Shown here: piece by piece, positions 6,003 through 6,365 of the stretch
Layout: each line of letters opens with the position of its first letter
Numbering within the stretch: the first letter of the stretch is position 1
Assembly (NCBI GenBank): GCA_021794855.1
Contig: JAJYPZ010000076.1
Span: 1 to 6,365, forward strand
Direction: 5' to 3'
DNA from: Pseudomonadota bacterium
Lineage (GTDB): Bacteria; Pseudomonadota; Gammaproteobacteria; Burkholderiales; Sulfuriferulaceae
Length of the DNA stretch: 6,365 bases
Notes under the pieces: generated by a model
Seen by the model: the letters and a program-made list of their open reading frames with translations, nothing else
Database searches by the model: none
What the model was told of the DNA's origin: nothing
Translations under genes and position numbers: made by a program

Positions 6003-6365
6003 ATGCAAACATTAACGGTCGACCTCGGTAATCGCAGCTATCCGATCCATATCGGTATGGATTTACTGGCGCAGCCACGCCTCATCGTCGAACATTTGCC
6101 GCAACCCAGAGTGGCGGTGATTACCAATACCACCGTTGCGCCGCTTTATCTCGACCGTCTGGTCAACGGACTGGCAGAAGCCGGCGTGACTGCGCTGCCG
6201 GTCGTATTACCCGACGGCGAGCAATATAAAAACTGGGAAACGCTCAATACGCTGTTCGATGCCTTGCTGACGCATCGCTGCGAGCGCAAGACCACGTTGA
6301 TTGCGCTGGGCGGCGGCGTCATCGGCGATTTGACCGGGTTCGCTGCGGCGAGTTATCTGCGCGGC
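6003..6365 (+). CDS. aroB: AroB, 3-dehydroquinate synthase (partial, N-terminal 121 residues)
   Basis: 3-Dehydroquinate synthase converts DAHP to 3-dehydroquinate, the second step of the cytoplasmic shikimate pathway, using NAD+ and a divalent metal. The visible part begins [18 protein letters not shown] and shows the N-terminal NAD-binding domain. Its blocks are [13 protein letters not shown] (37-49), [13 protein letters not shown] (69-81) and [20 protein letters not shown] (99-118), all standard AroB motifs. The metal-binding and catalytic C-terminal domain lies beyond the window. The start is set by these conserved N-terminal residues and the stop-free frame; no clear Shine-Dalgarno precedes the ATG (ACTGCAGATG). 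In many proteobacteria aroK sits just upstream of aroB. Here the upstream gene is a divergent ferredoxin instead, so aroK must be elsewhere or downstream. Confidence 0.96.
   Translation, partial: MQTLTVDLGNRSYPIHIGMDLLAQPRLIVEHLPQPRVAVITNTTVAPLYLDRLVNGLAEAGVTALPVVLPDGEQYKNWETLNTLFDALLTHRCERKTTLIALGGGVIGDLTGFAAASYLRG

Overview
The window carries a compact stretch of chromosome, probably from a Gram-negative proteobacterium. The evidence for this is a periplasmic MsrP/MsrQ methionine sulfoxide repair pair with a Tat signal, a Sec-exported small protein, and an AroB typical of Proteobacteria. Base composition looks close to balanced GC. A gammaproteobacterium is my best guess; the sequence alone does not settle the order. 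No rRNA, tRNA, CRISPR array, insertion sequence or phage gene was seen, and no gene-free stretch exceeds 300 bases.

Layout from left to right. Positions 1-363 (minus) hold the N-terminal 121 codons of msrQ, cut by the window edge. Positions 363-1292 (minus) hold complete msrP, whose stop overlaps the msrQ start by one base. A 105-base gap with AT-rich palindromes follows. Positions 1400-2654 (minus) hold a 418-residue membrane protein of the putative Na+/H+ antiporter family. After a 199-base gap, positions 2854-3126 (minus) encode a 90-residue exported glutamine-rich protein of unknown function. After a further 162-base gap comes a tightly packed four-gene minus-strand operon at 3289-5895. 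In transcription order it reads: thioredoxin-like [2Fe-2S] ferredoxin, alpha/beta hydrolase, NodI-like ABC ATPase, NodJ-like ABC-2 permease. A 107-base divergent promoter region separates it from aroB (6003 onward, plus), which is cut after 121 codons.

How the genes work together. MsrP and MsrQ form one system: MsrQ takes electrons from the respiratory chain through heme b and passes them to the molybdopterin enzyme MsrP, which repairs oxidised methionines in periplasmic proteins. The ATPase and permease form one ABC-2 exporter. Their coupling to a ferredoxin and a small hydrolase is the least explained arrangement in the window. The antiporter and aroB look like independent housekeeping genes. 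The most interesting items are the four-gene operon and the glutamine-rich miniprotein; nothing here clearly shows a dramatic new system.
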